From an uncultured Ruminococcus sp. (GTDB lineage Bacteria > Bacillota > Clostridia > Oscillospirales > Acutalibacteraceae), in assembly GCA_902773045.1 (NCBI GenBank), contig CACYDE010000330.1:1-6164 (forward strand): 6,164 bases of DNA. The letters run 5' to 3'. The notes under the pieces were generated by a model. The model made no database searches. It had not been told where the DNA came from and worked only from the letters and a program-made list of their open reading frames with translations. Below are positions 5,996-6,164 of this stretch, one piece after another. A program made the translations under genes and the position numbers. Position 1 is the stretch's first letter. Each line of letters begins with the position of its first letter.

Positions 5996-6007
5996 ATGCA
6001 CATAATA

Positions 6008-6164
6008 TAAGGGCAATACCGCACAGAGATTGTGCTGAAGATGCGCAGTAGATTTTTATCAAGAGAGTGCATAAAAATACCGCAGGAATACTGACGTACC
6101 CCAAGGGCACTTCCTTCGGGCGTATTTCAAGGGAGTTTTGTGTACTATCTTGGTCAAAAGATCA
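6008..6164 (+). repeat. Dispersed palindromic repeat, copy C (cut by window end)
   Basis: The copy starts with TAAGGGCAATACCGCACAGAG (6008-6028), the module also found reversed in copy A. A small stem GCACA/TGTGC follows (6022-6036), then a perfect hairpin ATTTTTAT (6052-6059) with ATAAAAAT (6071-6078). Next comes the main conserved hairpin, 6085-6128: GGAATAC pairs with GTATTTC and, inside it, CCCAAGG (6100-6106) pairs with CCTT-C-GGG (6113-6120). The segment 6082-6137 is the same as 2548-2597 of copy B except for TTCCTT (6111-6116). The end, GTCAAAAGATCA, resembles the GGAAAAAGATCAAGC at the start of copy A, so the element probably continues to the right. Confidence 0.65.

Larger units (their letters stand above)
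5622..6007. other. Gene-free intergenic region rich in hairpins
   Basis: No open frame with a ribosome binding site is seen on either strand. The stretch contains a GC-rich island with the hairpin GCGGCC-AAGC-GGCCGC (5692-5707) and three longer inverted repeats at 5777-5818, 5825-5872 and 5938-5995, listed separately. Such clustering of palindromes is typical of spaces that collect small non-autonomous repeats. Confidence 0.6.

Noticed and set aside
6052..6067. TTATCAAGAGAG resembles the first bases of an S-box (SAM-I) riboswitch
   Set aside because: The rest of the S-box core is missing, and here the bases form part of an ATTTTTAT/ATAAAAAT hairpin inside the dispersed repeat.

Overview
The window looks like a chromosomal segment of a low-to-medium GC Gram-positive bacterium, most likely a gut-type Clostridia (Oscillospiraceae/Ruminococcus-like). 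This is inferred from strong AAGGAGG-type ribosome binding sites, sigma-A promoters with TATAAT boxes, the YfhO-family protein with its Gram-positive-style domain order, and AT-rich intergenic DNA dotted with small hairpin repeats. No rRNA or tRNA gene, CRISPR array or transposase gene is visible, so the taxonomy is an inference.

Layout. (1) Bases 1-150 hold one copy of a palindromic dispersed repeat (copy A), followed by AT-rich DNA with a good promoter (277-304) and possible operator palindromes. (2) Bases 403-2295 encode a 1,4-alpha-glucan branching enzyme (GlgB), closed by a strong intrinsic terminator at 2316-2350. (3) Bases 2351-2741 hold a second, extended -10 promoter and a leader of about 308 nt that is predicted to be highly structured. 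Inside the leader is a repeat copy (B) that looks like a 194-bp insertion flanked by the 9-bp direct repeat GCGCCGCCG. (4) Bases 2742-5573 encode a large polytopic YfhO-family membrane protein. Its cytoplasmic C-terminal tail carries a 17-residue tandem repeat. (5) Bases 5574-6164 contain no gene. They hold a series of hairpins and a third repeat copy (C) that runs off the window.

The two genes are transcribed in the same direction but appear to be separate transcription units, because a terminator and a new promoter lie between them. GlgB acts on cytoplasmic alpha-glucan storage polymer. The YfhO-family protein is a membrane protein probably linked to cell-envelope glycan modification. Nothing in the sequence links them beyond adjacency and near-identical start-site context (a purine-rich SD followed by GGTTTTGT and then ATG).

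I see no obvious new defence or mobile system. The parts that best repay attention are the mosaic repeat family with a conserved hairpin (copies A, B, C), the apparent insertion of one copy into the yfhO leader, the alternating 51/102-bp repeats at the end of the YfhO gene, and an altered catalytic region IV in GlgB.
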